64,000 bases of DNA from Duganella sp. Leaf126 (GCF_001423125.1 NZ_LMNW01000003.1:190734-254733); one strand, 5' to 3'. Counted from the stretch's first letter, positions 39,804 through 47,858 are shown. Translations and numbers: made by a program. Notes: a model not told the origin generated them from the sequence alone.

Positions 39804-41975
39804 TCAGTAGCCCAGCTGCTGCCGCCGCACGGTCAGTGCATGCCGCGTGGCGTAGCGGTCGAGGCCTGGGAGCACGCTGGCCGGATCGAAAGCCTGGCCG
39901 TGCCGGCGCAACTGGAAGTGCAGGTGCGGTCCGGTGCTAAAGCCGGTCACGCCGACCGTGCCGATCACCTGGCCGGCCACCACCTGGTCTCCGGGCCGCA
40001 CCGTCGTGGTGGCGAGGTGGGCGTACAGCGCTTCGGTGGCGGCACGTTCCGGGCCATCGTGCGCTCCACGGCTGACCACCATCACGGCGGTGCCGTAACG
40101 GCCATTGTTTTCCGTGCGCGGACCGGCTGCCAGCACGGTCCCGGCAGCTGCCGCCCGCACCGGCGTGCCGACCGGCGCCGGCAGGTCCAGGCCTATGCTC
40201 GGACGCGGCGAGACGCTGCGCATCACCCCGAAAAAGCCGGAGACGCGCATCTTGTCGAGCGGATGGCGCCATGCGATGGCGGACACGTCGCCCACCTGGC
40301 GCGGCGCCGTGGCAGCATTGGTCGATGTCCCCGACGCGATGGCTGTTGCGTGGGTTGAACCCACAGCCGCTCCAGCGGCCGTTGCGCCGTTAATTCCTGC
40401 GGTCGCCTTAGCGGCCGCTGCGCCGGCGAATCCCACAGTCGCTTCGTCGGCCGCGCCACCGGCTGTTGTTCCAGCTAGGCTCGCAGCCATGCCATCGATC
40501 GCCACGCCGGATCGCGCAGCCGCCTCGTCGACTGCGCCGCCGGCCGTTGCGCCAGCTAAGTTGGCAGCCCGGCCATCGGATGCTGTGCCAGTCAGTCCCG
40601 CGGTGGCCTCGCCGATCACTTCATCGGCTTCTTCGCCAGACGACACGGCCGCTGCCTCGACCGCCAGTGCCGGTCGCAGCAGCGTGGTCCCGGTCAGTGC
40701 GACGATCAGCAACGCCGTCACCGCCCAGGCGCCGGCGGCCGGCAGCCGGGCAGCATCGGCGTGGCGCAGGTGGGCGATGCGCGCGCTGGCGGTATGGGCG
40801 TCGGCGGTGCCAAAGGCGAGGGCGGTCGCTGGCGGTGCGATCAGCTGCGCCCGCCATTGGGCCAGCAGCGCGCCGGCATACTGCTTGCGCTGCCGGGCAG
40901 GACGGCCGGCCAGCACGCGGCGGTCGCACGCCAGTTCTACCGCCCAGGCCAGGCGCGCACCGAGCCGGCGCGGTGCGGGATTGAACCACAACAGCGTCTG
41001 CACCAGCGCGGACAGGCCCAGCACCCATGGGTCGCGGGCGCGCCAGTGCTGCAATTCGTGGGCGATGACCAGTTGTTGCTCGATCACGGGGAAGCCGCGC
41101 AAGTGGCGTGGCAGCAGCAGCACCGGCCGCCAGACGCCGACCAGCATCGGTGATACCGCCGCGTCGGTTTCCATCACCACTAGCCGGTGCCGGGCGATCG
41201 CGGACAACTGGTGCGCATCGAAGCCGCCGTGCGCGCCGAGCGCGCGCCGGTCCAGCTGCTGCGCGCCGTCCAGCACCGCGCGCCACAGCTGCCAGGCGCG
41301 CCGCAGCCGGGACAGCGCAATAGCGAGACCTGCAAAGTAGATCATGGCCCAGGCCAGCGGCACCCAGGCCAGCCAGGCCTTTGCAGCAGAGACCTGTGTG
41401 GCAGCAGCCAGCGGGGCGACGGTGGCGATGTTTGCCGTACCAGCATCGACGTGGCTGGTGGCGCCAGTAGTATCAGCTCCAGCGGCGCGGAAGCCGGTTC
41501 CAGACCAGGCAATCTCGCCGGGACCGGCGTCTCCATCCGCGCCGCCACCAGCAGCCACACCAGCACCAGCACCAGCACCAGCACCAGCACCAGCACCAGC
41601 ACCAGCGTCGCGGCTCCCAGGCGTATCGACAAAGGCTGGCTTGCGGTCAGGGGTGACGGCAGGTGCAGCGACAGGCCAGGGCTGCGGCGCCGGGAGCGTG
41701 AGCGTGAGGGGTGGCGTCACTCCCGTGATCCCGAGACCCGGCAGGCCAGGCGCCAGCGGCAGCAACGCTACGCCTGCCAGCGCGCCCTGCGCTGCCAGCC
41801 ACACCAGGCGCTGGCCTTGCAGCGCCGGCCAGGTGCGCGCAGCCAGCTGCAGCACGGTGTGCAGCAGCCATCCCGCCAGCACGCAAGTCATGCAGGCCAG
41901 CAGCCATTGCCACAGCAGCAGGTGCGGCATCGGCGGCAGCAGCGGCCATGCTGATGGCAGCGACAGCGCGTTCAT
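39804..41975 (-). CDS. M56 (BlaR1-like) metallopeptidase fused to a LytM/M23 domain
   Basis: A 723-aa membrane protein. The N-terminal half is BlaR1/MecR1-like: hydrophobic segments near 20-45 and 55-75, an Ala/Gly repeat (about 120-145), a further membrane segment near 205, and the zinc motif HELQHWRARDPW with the downstream ELACDRRV. After a last membrane segment (about 410) comes a low-complexity Ala/Gly/Thr linker of about 120 residues and a C-terminal LytM/M23 domain with IGLDLPAPVGTPV, YAHL and GPHLHFQLR. The first zinc-ligand His (H-x-G-x-D) is Ser here (SIGLD), so the domain may bind rather than cut peptidoglycan. It overlaps the blaI stop by 4 bases (ATGA). In the BlaR1 family, a bound ligand triggers the protease to inactivate BlaI. 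Confidence 0.85.
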   Translation of the reverse strand: MNALSLPSAWPLLPPMPHLLLWQWLLACMTCVLAGWLLHTVLQLAARTWPALQGQRLVWLAAQGALAGVALLPLAPGLPGLGITGVTPPLTLTLPAPQPWPVAAPAVTPDRKPAFVDTPGSRDAGAGAGAGAGAGAGAGVAAGGGADGDAGPGEIAWSGTGFRAAGADTTGATSHVDAGTANIATVAPLAAATQVSAAKAWLAWVPLAWAMIYFAGLAIALSRLRRAWQLWRAVLDGAQQLDRRALGAHGGFDAHQLSAIARHRLVVMETDAAVSPMLVGVWRPVLLLPRHLRGFPVIEQQLVIAHELQHWRARDPWVLGLSALVQTLLWFNPAPRRLGARLAWAVELACDRRVLAGRPARQRKQYAGALLAQWRAQLIAPPATALAFGTADAHTASARIAHLRHADAARLPAAGAWAVTALLIVALTGTTLLRPALAVEAAAVSSGEEADEVIGEATAGLTGTASDGRAANLAGATAGGAVDEAAARSGVAIDGMAASLAGTTAGGAADEATVGFAGAAAAKATAGINGATAAGAAVGSTHATAIASGTSTNAATAPRQVGDVSAIAWRHPLDKMRVSGFFGVMRSVSPRPSIGLDLPAPVGTPVRAAAAGTVLAAGPRTENNGRYGTAVMVVSRGAHDGPERAATEALYAHLATTTVRPGDQVVAGQVIGTVGVTGFSTGPHLHFQLRRHGQAFDPASVLPGLDRYATRHALTVRRQQLGY
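41559..41606 (-). repeat. Hexanucleotide tandem repeat (CAGCAC, about 8 copies)
   Basis: 48 bases of near-perfect CAGCAC units within the M56/M23 gene; on the coding strand they encode an Ala-Gly dipeptide run in the loop between the second and third membrane segments. A six-base unit keeps the frame, so slippage would change loop length without switching the gene off. Confidence 0.85.
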
Positions 41976-42361
41976 GGCTGCTCCGTGTCGTCGTCGGGCC
42001 ACGCGTTGAGCATCTGCTCGAGGCGGGTCAGCTCCTGCTGGTCCACCAGCTTGCTGCCGGTGAACATCGCCATCGGCAGCGGCGCCTCCAGCTCCATCAC
42101 GCGCCGGCCAAAGTCACGGGCGAACGCTGCCAGCGTCTCCACCTTGTCGAGGCGGGGGCGGTACACATTGACGCCGTGCACGACCTCCAGCGCGATGAAC
42201 TGCTTGTCGAGCATGCGGTCCAGCGTCTTGCGGGTGGACGAGAACGACCATGCCAGTTCGTCGGCAGCGGCATCGTGGACTTCGCGGGCGCTCAGCGGTT
42301 GCTGCTTCCACAGCGTCTTGAGCAGGGTCAGTTCGCTGACTGACGGAATGGGATTGGGCAT
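41972..42361 (-). CDS. BlaI/MecI/CopY family transcriptional repressor
   Basis: A 129-aa winged-helix protein: PSVSELTLLKTLWKQQPLSAREV, then FSSTRKTLDRMLDKQFIALEV as the recognition helix and wing, as in BlaI/MecI. The C-terminal dimerisation part is short and helical. The ATG at 42361 has CAGGAAG 4 bases before it. The stop overlaps the M56/M23 start (ATGA), the classic arrangement of a repressor with its inactivating protease. A perfect palindrome lies 35 bases upstream of its start and is the likely operator, giving autoregulation of the operon. Confidence 0.88.
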   Translation of the reverse strand: MPNPIPSVSELTLLKTLWKQQPLSAREVHDAAADELAWSFSSTRKTLDRMLDKQFIALEVVHGVNVYRPRLDKVETLAAFARDFGRRVMELEAPLPMAMFTGSKLVDQQELTRLEQMLNAWPDDDTEQP

Positions 42362-42395
42362 GACGCTTCCTGTAATGCGACGAGTTGAGTGATTG

Positions 42396-42411
42396 TGCGA
42401 CACTTGTCGCA
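42396..42411. promoter_or_regulatory. Palindromic operator TGCGACA-CT-TGTCGCA for the BlaI-type repressor
   Basis: A perfect 7-bp inverted repeat with a 2-base centre. The spacing and the inner GACA/TGTC core fit the compact dyads bound by BlaI/MecI/CopY proteins. A partial half-site (TGCGAC) is at 42375-42380, nearer the gene. Placement 35 bases before the blaI start codon supports autorepression. Confidence 0.65.
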
Positions 42412-42595
42412 TTTTCGTCAATCACTAATTTTGATGGATGTAACATTGCTTTGAATAAATTCTTTATGTGCTACCATTGCCATCATTAAGTTTTTGCCAA
42501 GTTGTGCGCCGGGCACGCTGCCGGCGATGCGCTTACAATGGCCCGCTGTGGCAAGGCCATCCGGTGCCGGGCTGCATTCATTGCACTGGGGCCTT

Positions 42596-43213
42596 ATGTA
42601 TTACGGAGAGCGCTTCAACAGCATCACCCACACAGTCGGCGCGGCACTGGCGGCCGCTGGCGGCATTGTCCTGATCGTACTGGGCGCGCGCAGCGGTGAT
42701 CCCTGGAAGGTGGTCAGCTTCAGCATCTTTGCCGCCACCCTGTTCGGCTTGTATCTGGTCTCGACGCTGTATCACAGCTTGCGCGGCCGGGCCAAGGACG
42801 TGCTGCGGCAGATGGATTACTGCGCCATCTACCTGCTGATCGCCGGCACCTACACGCCGTTTACGCTGGTCAGCCTGCGCGGACCATGGGGCTGGTCGCT
42901 GTTCGGCGTGGTATGGGGGCTGGCGCTGGTTGGCATCGCGCAGGAGTTGCTGTATGCCAAAGGCAAACGCATCCTGTCGCTGGTGATTTACGTGGCGATG
43001 GGCTGGGTCGGCGTGATCGGTGCCAGTCCGCTGATCGCGGCCCTGGGCCGCGACGGTTTCCTGTGGATTGCCGCCGGCGGCGTGGTGTACACGGTGGGCA
43101 TCGGCTTCTTTGTCACCGACCACAAATGGCGGTACGGCCACGGCGTCTGGCACTTGTTCGTACTCGGTGGCAGCGCCTGTCACTTCGCCGCCGTGTTGTT
43201 GTACGTCGCATGA
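42596..43213 (+). CDS. Hemolysin III / PAQR family membrane protein (YqfA-like)
   Basis: A 205-aa protein with seven hydrophobic segments. MYYGERFNSITHTVGAALA and YLVSTLYHS (conserved Ser and His), DYCAIYLLIAGTYTPF (Asp) and the final GVWHLFVLGGSACHF (two His) are the PAQR/HlyIII zinc-site residues, as in adiponectin receptors. The haemolysin name is historical; membrane lipid (ceramidase-like) or stress roles are proposed for the family. The ATG at 42596 matches the family start, but its ribosome binding site is weak (GGGG). It is divergent from blaI. Confidence 0.9.
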   Translation: MYYGERFNSITHTVGAALAAAGGIVLIVLGARSGDPWKVVSFSIFAATLFGLYLVSTLYHSLRGRAKDVLRQMDYCAIYLLIAGTYTPFTLVSLRGPWGWSLFGVVWGLALVGIAQELLYAKGKRILSLVIYVAMGWVGVIGASPLIAALGRDGFLWIAAGGVVYTVGIGFFVTDHKWRYGHGVWHLFVLGGSACHFAAVLLYVA

Positions 43214-43249
43214 AGGATTGCTAACGCAGAGCAGGCAGGGTTGAAGCAA

Positions 43250-44131
43250 GTGGATATTAATTCGGACGATCTGAAAACCTTTACCACCGTGATCGACAGC
43301 GGCTCCCTGAGCGCCGCCTCGGTCCACCTGGGCCAGACCACGTCGGGCGTCAGCCGCGCCTTGTCGCGGCTCGAAGACAAGCTGGCCACCTCGCTGATCA
43401 CCCGCACCACGCGGCGCATGGAACTGACCGAGGAAGGGCAGCTGTTCCTCGAACGCGCGCGCGCCATCCTGGGCGCGATGGAAGAAGCCGAGGAGACCAT
43501 CCGCATCCGCCGCCAGCAGCCGACCGGGCGCCTGTGCGTGGACGCCGCCTCGCCGTTCATGCTCCATTGCATCGTGCCGCACGTGGCGCAGTTTCGCGCC
43601 CTGTACCCGGCGATCCGGCTCGAATTGAGCAGCAACGACCAGATCACCGACCTGGTCGAGCACCGCACCGATATCGCCATCCGCATCGGCGCGCTGACCG
43701 ATTCGACCCTGCATGCGCGGACGCTGTCGGCCAGTCCCCTGTACGTGCTGGCCAGCCCCGACTACCTGGCCCGTCACGGCACGCCGCGCACGCCGCTGGA
43801 CTTGGGCGGCCATGCACTGCTCGGCTTTGCCCAGTACGACCAAGGTAACAACTGGCCGCTGCAACATGCGGGCGGCAACAGCCTGGCCATCGCACCGTCG
43901 CTGACCGCTTCCAGCGGCGAGACCTTGCGCCAGCTGGCGCTGGCAGGGCAGGGCATCGTGTGCCTGGCCGACTACATGACGCGCGCCGACATCGGCGCCG
44001 GCCGCCTCGTCAAGGTGCTTGAACACAGCTACACCGGCGACCGCCAGCAGATCCACGCGGTCTATTACCGCAACACGCAGCTGGCGCGGCGCATCGGCTG
44101 CTTCCTCGATTTTCTGCAGCAACGGCTGTAA
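43250..44131 (+). CDS. LysR family transcriptional regulator
   Basis: A 293-aa protein: N-terminal winged helix (DLKTFTTVIDSGSLSAASVHLGQTTSGVSRALSRLEDKLATSLITRTTRRMELTEEG) and a periplasmic-binding-protein-like effector domain (about 90-290: GRLCVDAASPFMLHCIVPHVAQFRALYP, IAIRIGALTDSTLHAR). The closest style is the group of LysR proteins that regulate small oxidoreductase genes. The start is GTG at 43250, 9 bases after AGGG; a TTG at 43241 is also in frame. The preceding HlyIII gene ends 36 bases earlier; no obvious divergent target gene is present. Confidence 0.88.
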   Translation: MDINSDDLKTFTTVIDSGSLSAASVHLGQTTSGVSRALSRLEDKLATSLITRTTRRMELTEEGQLFLERARAILGAMEEAEETIRIRRQQPTGRLCVDAASPFMLHCIVPHVAQFRALYPAIRLELSSNDQITDLVEHRTDIAIRIGALTDSTLHARTLSASPLYVLASPDYLARHGTPRTPLDLGGHALLGFAQYDQGNNWPLQHAGGNSLAIAPSLTASSGETLRQLALAGQGIVCLADYMTRADIGAGRLVKVLEHSYTGDRQQIHAVYYRNTQLARRIGCFLDFLQQRL

Positions 44132-44234
44132 GCGGATAGTGTGAGACTGCGAACAGAGAACCCGGCCACGCTGCGCTATAGTGGCTGCGCGTGCCTGGAG
44201 CGCATTCTTGCAAGTGTCGCTCGGCAGCAGGTAA

Positions 44235-44388
44235 GCCGGTAGCCTCAAGTACCGGCACCAACAATTGGTAGGGGCTCGGCCGACCGGCTGCGCGACCCGC
44301 TGCCGCCCCTGCGTTGCTCAGCGTACTTGAGTACGCTTCCGCTACTCGAGACGGCAGCGGGCCGCTCGCTGCGGTCGGCCGATGCCCC
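44235..44388. repeat. Extragenic palindromic/structured element
   Basis: Part of a 331-base gene-free stretch (44132-44462). A short hairpin (GCCGGTA/TACCGGC, 44235-44256) is followed by a long imperfect inverted repeat: 44271-44304 pairs with 44353-44388 (GGGGCTCGGCCGACCGG against its near complement), enclosing a perfect palindrome GCGTACTTGAGTACGC (44321-44336). The layout resembles mobile extragenic palindromes. It could also be a structured leader of the 58-aa gene; I cannot decide without copy-number data. Confidence 0.5.
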
Positions 44389-44462
44389 CGAGGCGTGCGT
44401 TTTTCTTGGCTGTTTTTTATCCTTCTTTGCGCTTTCGTTGCTTATTTTTTGGGAGACTCGGT

Positions 44463-44639
44463 ATGTCGCTCAGTATGCATCCATCGAAGCACCTGGTTCG
44501 GGCCTGGCTCGCACGTCGCAAGCGGGAAATGCTGCCGCCGCCGTCGCCCGAGGAAATTCGTCGTCAGCTGGGCTGGGGATTGATGTTGTTCGAGCCTGTG
44601 CTGGTGCCTGCCAAGGCCGCATCCCCGCGCCGCCGCTGA
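44463..44639 (+). CDS. 58-aa small protein
   Basis: A short gene supported by a good ribosome binding site (GGGAG, 7 bases before the ATG), a basic, helix-forming product (HLVRAWLARRKREMLPPPSPEEIRRQLGWGLM in overlapping pieces), and a strong terminator 20 bases after the stop. Pattern: an Arg/Lys-rich amphipathic helix, a Pro break, a second helix with EEIRRQLG, a hydrophobic stretch and a basic tail. No family known to me; the style suggests a small nucleic-acid- or membrane-associated protein. It has its own transcription unit between a LysR gene and the LiaF-like operon. Confidence 0.6.
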   Translation: MSLSMHPSKHLVRAWLARRKREMLPPPSPEEIRRQLGWGLMLFEPVLVPAKAASPRRR

Positions 44640-44659
44640 CCGGCGGCCGCTCTGGACCA

Positions 44660-44692
44660 CCCACCCGCCACCGGCGGCGTGGGTTTTTTTTT
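44660..44692 (+). terminator. Terminator after the 58-aa gene
   Basis: A 10-bp GC stem with one bulged C (44660-44669/44673-44683), a 3-base loop and a run of nine T. Strong intrinsic terminator. Confidence 0.9.
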
Positions 44693-44790
44693 GCCGTTCG
44701 CCGTGCCATTTCCGCCGTTCGCCGATCCGGGCTTTGCCTGGCGCCGTTTCCCCGGTATCGTGACGGTCATGTCATCACGGGGAGTCGGTC

Positions 44791-45168
44791 ATGAGTGTGG
44801 AAACTGTTTATCGCTGGCGCCAGCAGCTGGTCTGGGGCCTTGCCTTGATCGCGGTGGGCGTCATCGTACTGCTCGAGCGTGCGCACATGATCGACCTCGA
44901 CTTGCGCATAGGCGAGCTATGGCGCTACTGGCCCTGGCTGCTGGTGATCAGCGGCCTCACGCAAATCATCCCGCCCACCACGCCCGCCTACCTGCTCAGC
45001 GGCCTGTGGAGCATCTTTTTCGCCGGCTGGTGGTATGTGTCGTTCAACCGCATCTGGGGATGGGGCTTCGGCGATACCTGGCCGGCGCTGATCGTCGCCT
45101 GCGGCGTGGGTCTGCTGTTGCGGCCCCTGCTGGAAAATATCTATTACGCCAACAAGGAGCAGAAATGA
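44791..45168 (+). CDS. Small membrane protein with LiaI-LiaF-like transmembrane region
   Basis: A 125-aa protein with four hydrophobic segments (about 12-28, 45-62, 68-85, 95-112). RQQLVWGLALIAVGVIVLLERAHMIDL and LWRYWPWLLVISGLTQII match the paired-helix repeat (W-G-x-x-L-I-x-x-G, x-x-W-P-x-x-L-x-x-x-G) of the LiaI/LiaF-like membrane region. Its stop overlaps the next gene (ATGA), so the two are translated together. Likely a membrane partner of the LiaF-like protein in envelope-stress sensing. Confidence 0.75.
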   Translation: MSVETVYRWRQQLVWGLALIAVGVIVLLERAHMIDLDLRIGELWRYWPWLLVISGLTQIIPPTTPAYLLSGLWSIFFAGWWYVSFNRIWGWGFGDTWPALIVACGVGLLLRPLLENIYYANKEQK

Positions 45169-45935
45169 GCCGTCTCGCCAGAACCAATCCCCGCGGGCAA
45201 ATGGTGCTCGGTCTGCTGGTGGTCGTGATCGGGCTGCTGTTCCTGATCGATAACCTCGGCTGGATCCATCTCGACCTGCGCCGCATGCTGGTGCCGGGCA
45301 TCCTGCTCGTGGTCGGCGTGCTGAAACTGACGCAGGCGCGCTCCAACTCCGGCAACGTGATCGGCGTGGTGCTGGTCTGCGTGGGGGCGGTCGGGATCTT
45401 GCGCGGCATCGGTTTTCTCGATTTCGACTGGCGCGACATCTGGCCGGTGGTGCTGATCATTGCCGGCATCGGCATCGTCTACCGGGCCAGCATGTACGAC
45501 AACGTCGGCAGCATCCACCAGGTCGGCAAGCGCGGCGGCGACGACGACAAGGGCGCCTTCGTCTTCCCCGACAACGCCGGCCAGCAGGCGCCCCGCGCTG
45601 CTGGCGACGACACCGTCCTCAATTTCGTCTCGGTACTCGGCACGTCCAACCGGCGCGTGGCGACGCAGGATTTTCGCGGCGGTGAAGTGACCGCCATTCT
45701 CGGCAGCGCCGATCTCGACCTGCGCCAGGCATCGATCAACGGCGATGCCGTGCTCAATGTATTCTCGCTGGTGGGCGGCATCACGATCAAGGTGCCGGTG
45801 GACTGGGCGGTGGTCATGGATGGCACGGCCATCATCGGCGGTTTCGAGGAAAAGACCGCGCAGCCCCACGGCAGCGGCAAGCGCCTGATCGTGCGCGGCT
45901 ACGCCATCCTGGGCGGGCTCGAAGTGCGCAACTGA
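45165..45935 (+). CDS. LiaF-like cell-wall-active antibiotic response protein
   Basis: A 256-aa protein. N-terminal membrane part (about 12-110) with repeats of the W-P-x-x-L-I-x-x-G type (RDIWPVVLIIAGIGIVYR), then a cytoplasmic linker rich in Asp/Gly and a C-terminal beta-helix-like LiaF/YvqF domain: LNFVSVLGTSNRRVATQDFRGGEVTAILGSADLDLRQA and VFSLVGGITIKVPVDWAVV. In Firmicutes LiaF inhibits the LiaS kinase. Here it sits 15 bases before a LytS-type kinase, suggesting the same role of keeping the kinase quiet until the envelope is damaged. Start overlaps the preceding stop; AAGGAG is 6 bases upstream. Confidence 0.8.
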   Translation: MSRLARTNPRGQMVLGLLVVVIGLLFLIDNLGWIHLDLRRMLVPGILLVVGVLKLTQARSNSGNVIGVVLVCVGAVGILRGIGFLDFDWRDIWPVVLIIAGIGIVYRASMYDNVGSIHQVGKRGGDDDKGAFVFPDNAGQQAPRAAGDDTVLNFVSVLGTSNRRVATQDFRGGEVTAILGSADLDLRQASINGDAVLNVFSLVGGITIKVPVDWAVVMDGTAIIGGFEEKTAQPHGSGKRLIVRGYAILGGLEVRN

Positions 45936-45950
45936 CGCCGCCGGCCGGGC

Positions 45951-47024
45951 ATGACCGAGGCGTTTTCCAGCCGGCGCGGCGCCACCATCTACATGGTGGT
46001 GTGGTTGCTGTTCGGCGTGGCGCTCGGCGCCGTGATCGCGCTCGCTGGCGCCGCGCCGCTGCCCAACGCCATGCTGTTCGCCATCCCGATGAACCTGACG
46101 TACGCATTCGTGGCCGGCTACTCGGCCTACTATCTGTGCCGCGCCTATCCGCTCGGTGCGCGCCCGGCCAGCGCCATCGCGACGGTGCTGACGGTGGCGG
46201 CAATCGTCTCCGGCGGCCTGTGGCTGCTGGTGGGGCACGTGTGGAATGCGCTGACCGCGCTGCCGAACCTGGACTGGGCCGGCATCGTGCTCACGCCGCA
46301 ACTGTCGGCGCTGATCGTCGGCCTGGGCCTCCTGCTGTACGGCTTCGCGGCGGCCGTGCACTACCTGGTGATCGAGTTCGTGCGCGCCCGCAGCGCCGAG
46401 CGGCGCGAGCTCGAATCGATGCTGATGGCGCAGGAGGCCGAGCTGCGCATGCTGCGCACCCAGATCGATCCGCACTTCCTGTTCAACAGCCTTAATTCGA
46501 TCAGCGCACTGACCTCGAGCGACGCCGGCGCGGCGCGCCGCATGACGCTGGAACTGGCCAGCTTCTTTCGCCGCAGTCTCGGCATGGAACCGCACACCAT
46601 GGTGACGCTGGACGAGGAGCTGGCGCTGATCCGCCATTTCCTCGCCGTCGAGCAGGTGCGCTTCGGCGACCGGCTGCGGGTCGAGTGCGCGGTGGACGCT
46701 GCAGCCGGCGCCTGCCTGGTGCCGCCCATGCTGATCCAGCCGCTGGTGGAGAACGCCGTCAAGCATGGCATCTGCAAGCTGCCCGAGGGCGGCGTGGTCC
46801 GCATCGCCGCGCAACGGGCCGGATCGCTGCTGCACATCCGGGTCGACAACCCAATCGATGACGGGATTTCCCGTGGCGGCACCGGCATCGGCCTGGCCAA
46901 TGTGCGCCAGCGCCTGAGCGGCGCCTACAAGCACGAGGCCAGTATCCGGTGGGGCCGGCAGGACAACAACTTCAACGTGGACATCGCCATGCCGGCGCAG
47001 ACCACAGTGGACGGGGACCAATGA
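45951..47024 (+). CDS. LytS/YehU-type sensor histidine kinase
   Basis: A 357-aa protein with four membrane segments (about 12-145), a short coiled coil (ERRELESMLMAQEAELRML), the His_kinase domain motif RTQIDPHFLFNSLNS (His in DPHF) and a reduced ATPase domain (PLVENAVKHGI, GGTGIGLANVRQRL). Kinases of this family partner LytTR response regulators; the next gene overlaps the stop by 4 bases (ATGA) and is such a regulator. There is no large extracellular sensor, consistent with sensing through the LiaF-like membrane proteins encoded just upstream. Confidence 0.88.
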   Translation: MTEAFSSRRGATIYMVVWLLFGVALGAVIALAGAAPLPNAMLFAIPMNLTYAFVAGYSAYYLCRAYPLGARPASAIATVLTVAAIVSGGLWLLVGHVWNALTALPNLDWAGIVLTPQLSALIVGLGLLLYGFAAAVHYLVIEFVRARSAERRELESMLMAQEAELRMLRTQIDPHFLFNSLNSISALTSSDAGAARRMTLELASFFRRSLGMEPHTMVTLDEELALIRHFLAVEQVRFGDRLRVECAVDAAAGACLVPPMLIQPLVENAVKHGICKLPEGGVVRIAAQRAGSLLHIRVDNPIDDGISRGGTGIGLANVRQRLSGAYKHEASIRWGRQDNNFNVDIAMPAQTTVDGDQ

Positions 47025-47803
47025 TGCGGGTGCTGATCGTCGACGATGAAATGCTGGCGCGCGCCGTGGTGCGCGAATACCTCGGTGCACACGCCGATAT
47101 CGAGATCGTCGGCGAATGCGCGAACGGCCACGAGGCAGTGCAGGCCATCACCGAGCTGGCGCCCGACCTGGTGCTGCTCGATATCCAGATGCCCAGGCTC
47201 GACGGCTTCGAAGTGGCCGAACTGGCCGGCAACCAGCCCCGCTATATTTTCACCACCGCCTTCGACCAGTATGCGATCAGGGCCTTCGAATACCACGCGC
47301 TCGACTACCTGCTCAAGCCGTTCAGCCAGCAGCGGCTGGACCAGGCGCTGGCCCACGCCCGCGCCAGTGGCGCCGGCATCGTCGGTGGCAGCAGGGCTGC
47401 CGGCGACGCCGCCACCGCTCGCCTGGTGCGCGACGCCGCCCGCCGCAAGCTGCCGCTGGACCGGGTGCTGATCCGCGAAGGCGCCAGGGTGCATATCGTG
47501 GCGTGCGAGCGGATCGACTACATCGAAGCGCACGACGACTACGTGCGGATACGCGCCGACGGCCGCGACTACCTGAAAAGCCAGCCACTGGCCGAACTCG
47601 AAGGGCAGCTCGACGGCGCGCACTTCCTGCGCATCCACCGCTCGTGCATCGTCAACCTGGCCCGCATCGACCGCATCGAGCAGGCCACGCGCGACAGCCA
47701 CGTGGCCATCCTCAAGGATGGCAGCCGGCTGCCGGTCAGCCGCAGCGGTTACCAGAAAGTGCGCGCGGCGCTGGCGCCGGCAGCGCCTGGCGCAGCGCGC
47801 TAA
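47021..47803 (+). CDS. LytTR family response regulator
   Basis: A 260-aa protein. Receiver domain (1-120) with VLIVDDEM, phosphoacceptor Asp 54 in LVLLDIQMPRLDG, Thr in FTTAFD and Lys in LLKPF. A Gly/Ala linker and the C-terminal LytTR DNA-binding domain (about 150-250: ERIDYIEAHDDYVRIRADGRDYL, FLRIHRSCIVNLARIDRI) follow. The family binds paired direct repeats. Start by ATGA overlap with the kinase gene; a second ATG follows at once. Likely target: its own operon (44791-47803), but no repeat pair could be assigned by eye. Confidence 0.92.
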   Translation: MMRVLIVDDEMLARAVVREYLGAHADIEIVGECANGHEAVQAITELAPDLVLLDIQMPRLDGFEVAELAGNQPRYIFTTAFDQYAIRAFEYHALDYLLKPFSQQRLDQALAHARASGAGIVGGSRAAGDAATARLVRDAARRKLPLDRVLIREGARVHIVACERIDYIEAHDDYVRIRADGRDYLKSQPLAELEGQLDGAHFLRIHRSCIVNLARIDRIEQATRDSHVAILKDGSRLPVSRSGYQKVRAALAPAAPGAAR

Positions 47804-47858
47804 GCGGCGGCATCCACTGGCGCCAGCGGCCTTGCCTGCGCAGTCACGACGTGCGCCG

